Positions 63,301 to 64,000 of a stretch of DNA of 64,000 nt are shown piece by piece. The position numbers and the translations under genes were made by a program. Source of the stretch: Myxococcales bacterium (GTDB lineage Bacteria; Myxococcota_A; Polyangia; Palsa-1104; JAEUJZ01); assembly GCA_016794365.1 (NCBI GenBank), contig JAEUKB010000075.1:81602-145601 (forward strand), in the 5' to 3' direction. The first letter of the stretch is position 1. Each line of letters starts with the position of its first letter. The notes under the pieces were generated by a model. The model saw only the letters and a program-made list of their open reading frames with translations. It was not told the DNA's origin and did not search any database.

Positions 63301-64000
63301 TCTGATGCAATCCGAGGCAGCTCCGTCAGTGGCACTTCGATGTGGGGCGGCGCACCCGCGCACAGCTCGTACAAAAGGGCACCCATCGCGTAGATGTCCG
63401 TCTCACGCGTGACGGGCTCGCCTCGCCAAATTTCCGGTGCCATGTACAGCGGCGTGCCGGCGATGCGCGACTGCCGGTTTCCCCCTGACGGTCGCGGCGT
63501 CGATTGAAAGGCTGCCAGTTGCAGCGGCGTGCGGTGATCGGGCTCTGCTTCCGGCGTCGAGGCGGACGGATTCACCTTGCCGCGCATATTGGGCGCACTG
63601 TCCGTCGGAGGAATCGTCTGAAAGCGCTGCGCCGAAGCCTTCATCCCACGCACGCTCACCGGATTCGATCGCGGAATCAGCTTTTCGTCGAGACTTTGTT
63701 CGGGGGTCGAAGAAGACGGATCGACGGCCTTGTGATTGACGACGATCACGAACTCTTTGGAATCGGGCCCCGTCTCTGCATGCGGAGAAGAAGGCGGATC
63801 AACGGCCATCAGACGTGCCGCGTCCTCGACGGGCATGTTGACGGTTGCGTACTGACCGGACACCGACGCCATCTCGGCGGCCTGGCTCCACATCAGATCT
63901 TCGGGATCAGCACCTTGTCCGTCGGCGTCAAAGAACTCTGCCAAGCCAAAGTCGAGCAGCTTGACCTCACCATCGTTCGAGATGATGACGTTGCCCGGCT
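60306..64000 (-). CDS. Ser/Thr kinase-STAND NTPase-SUMF1 fusion, 5'-truncated
   Basis: The frame is open to the right edge; the last visible codons read GNVIISNDGEVKLLDFGLAEFF, so the kinase N-lobe is outside. DFG is near position 63950 but the APE (GTPLYMAPEIW) comes about 170 residues later, leaving a roughly 140-residue Ser/Pro-rich insertion in the activation segment. Next is a STAND-like NTPase (YRGLLAFEAEHRSLFFGR; P-loop DSGVGKSS; LIFIDQLEELVT), then one transmembrane helix (RRALLITVPVMLIAIWAGI), a helical region, a PEGA-like stretch and a SUMF1/FGE-like domain (PGFVYIPPGRFLFGS to RSGGFWNPKF and LGLRICISF). At least 1,230 residues are visible. The C-terminal third is encoded by AT-rich DNA unlike the rest. 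Confidence 0.92.
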   Translation of the reverse strand, partial: PGNVIISNDGEVKLLDFGLAEFFDADGQGADPEDLMWSQAAEMASVSGQYATVNMPVEDAARLMAVDPPSSPHAETGPDSKEFVIVVNHKAVDPSSSTPEQSLDEKLIPRSNPVSVRGMKASAQRFQTIPPTDSAPNMRGKVNPSASTPEAEPDHRTPLQLAAFQSTPRPSGGNRQSRIAGTPLYMAPEIWRGEPVTRETDIYAMGALLYELCAGAPPHIEVPLTELPRIASEQDAPPLLRVAPTVDPRFAEIVDRCLKRDSSRRFASGDDLREALEALRPRDGKVSAPEGNPYRGLLAFEAEHRSLFFGRTNEIGTIIDRLRTEAFVLVAADSGVGKSSLCRAGVLPLVTDGALGNGRTWSVMLMVPGRNPLLTLCELLAPLMATPADKLMEKLRTEPTTLAWELRKKLGDKTGVLIFIDQLEELVTLADQREVETLGAALGRLCSRVPGIRMLATVRSDFLARVATVPSLGDELARALYILRPMSGDKIREAIVGPAHAKGVRFETAAMVDQLTESTAKTDSGLPLLQFALTELWEARKGDVITEESLAKVGGVTGALARHADQVLMSLPADQRMAARRILMMLVTLDGTRARRTQEEILINPAAHAAAEALVKGRLIVARDTGEALAYEVAHEALIRGWDTLKRWLEEFAESRQVKGRLELATSEWNRLGKSKEALWSERQLAELVLIDDGDITVRERSFIAASRGAAQRTKLLRRALLITVPVMLIAIWAGIKLESARNQRQKVNAYLDRGQSIFAEGKKKASEAATLRQQAYAAFDNMDKDQGEAIWAKALETGGEARDLLRKAEHTLEAGFALDSTRFDVRSALADVLYETAILSEATYHKQGFSDAFERLNVYDSDGRLITKLTEAASIEIDTQSTRASVSVGRYAVDKKKKFSIVESRDLGITPIKNISLAPASYLLSMRANGHEEIHYPLLAMHGENIKIKVSLPKAGSVPPGFVYIPPGRFLFGSSAEELIRAGQLSTVPLHSVHTDGYMISKYEVTMGDWLEYIESLPPNVQQNLSMIGNPSSSIIFKEIKSKTWQVKIQHAAETTSSNPDGTIIYQHRKIRQVHQWKNLPMVGISGLEAEDYVKWLDKSGKLPGARLCSELEWERAARGADGREYPNGNNLDATDANFDETYGQDGKSAGPDSIGTYPQSNSPFQLFDMAGNAYEWVHSALKPGGYIIRSGGFWNPKFTANSSNRSISDSNYREPQLGLRICISFNPS

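Overview
The window looks like chromosome of a myxobacterium-like member of the Myxococcota, of moderate to high GC. The signs are: seven Hanks-type Ser/Thr kinase loci in 64 kb, several with PEGA, TonB-like or STAND/SUMF1 extensions; a FrzS/AglZ-like pseudo-receiver/coiled-coil protein; FG-GAP lipoproteins; and an ADYC-type lipoprotein with MGVNG repeats. No rRNA, tRNA or CRISPR array was recognised.

Layout. 1-6.8 kb: the end of an FG-GAP protein, an 11-bp tandem repeat, two convergent kinases whose 3' ends overlap by 107 bp, and a third kinase gene broken in two with a cysteine-free glutaredoxin-like gene lying between the halves. 6.8-23.7 kb, all minus strand: a DEAD-box RNA helicase, a flippase/TPR-metallopeptidase/paraoxonase-like run, and a signalling run (kinase with TonB-like tail, PEGA protein, glycosidase-like protein, receiver-HATPase protein, PEGA kinase). 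23.9-30.2 kb: small secreted or regulatory proteins and two translationally coupled dihaem cytochromes. 30.6-37.0 kb: a 6.35-kb integrative element. 37.9-45 kb: lipoprotein, monooxygenase/Fe-dehydrogenase pair, FIST protein, dnaK and a monohaem lipoprotein. 45.2-52.6 kb: kinase, TonB-like protein, FrzS/AglZ-like protein, and a ComEC-like MBL hydrolase coupled to a small DUF3006-like gene. 52.7-64 kb: MMPL transporter, PBP4, peptide-binding lipoprotein, ADYC lipoprotein and a giant kinase-STAND-SUMF1 protein that runs off the right edge.

The most striking object is the integrative element. A tyrosine recombinase and a small excisionase-like protein lie at its right end. A perfect 27-bp direct repeat (30632-30658 and 36982-37008) bounds it, and paired GTGGTCCA repeats with 11-bp spacing sit just inside both ends. 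The element splits a conserved secreted-protein gene: 5' part at 37708-37008, 3' part at 30658-30318. Both repeat copies read LSNVEQWF in the same phase, so excision would restore a 346-residue reading frame. Cargo is a membrane metallophosphoesterase and an FG-GAP lipoprotein.

The second notable object is the kinase at the right edge. Its DFG and APE motifs are about 170 residues apart, and its SUMF1-like C-terminus is encoded by markedly AT-richer DNA than the rest of the gene.
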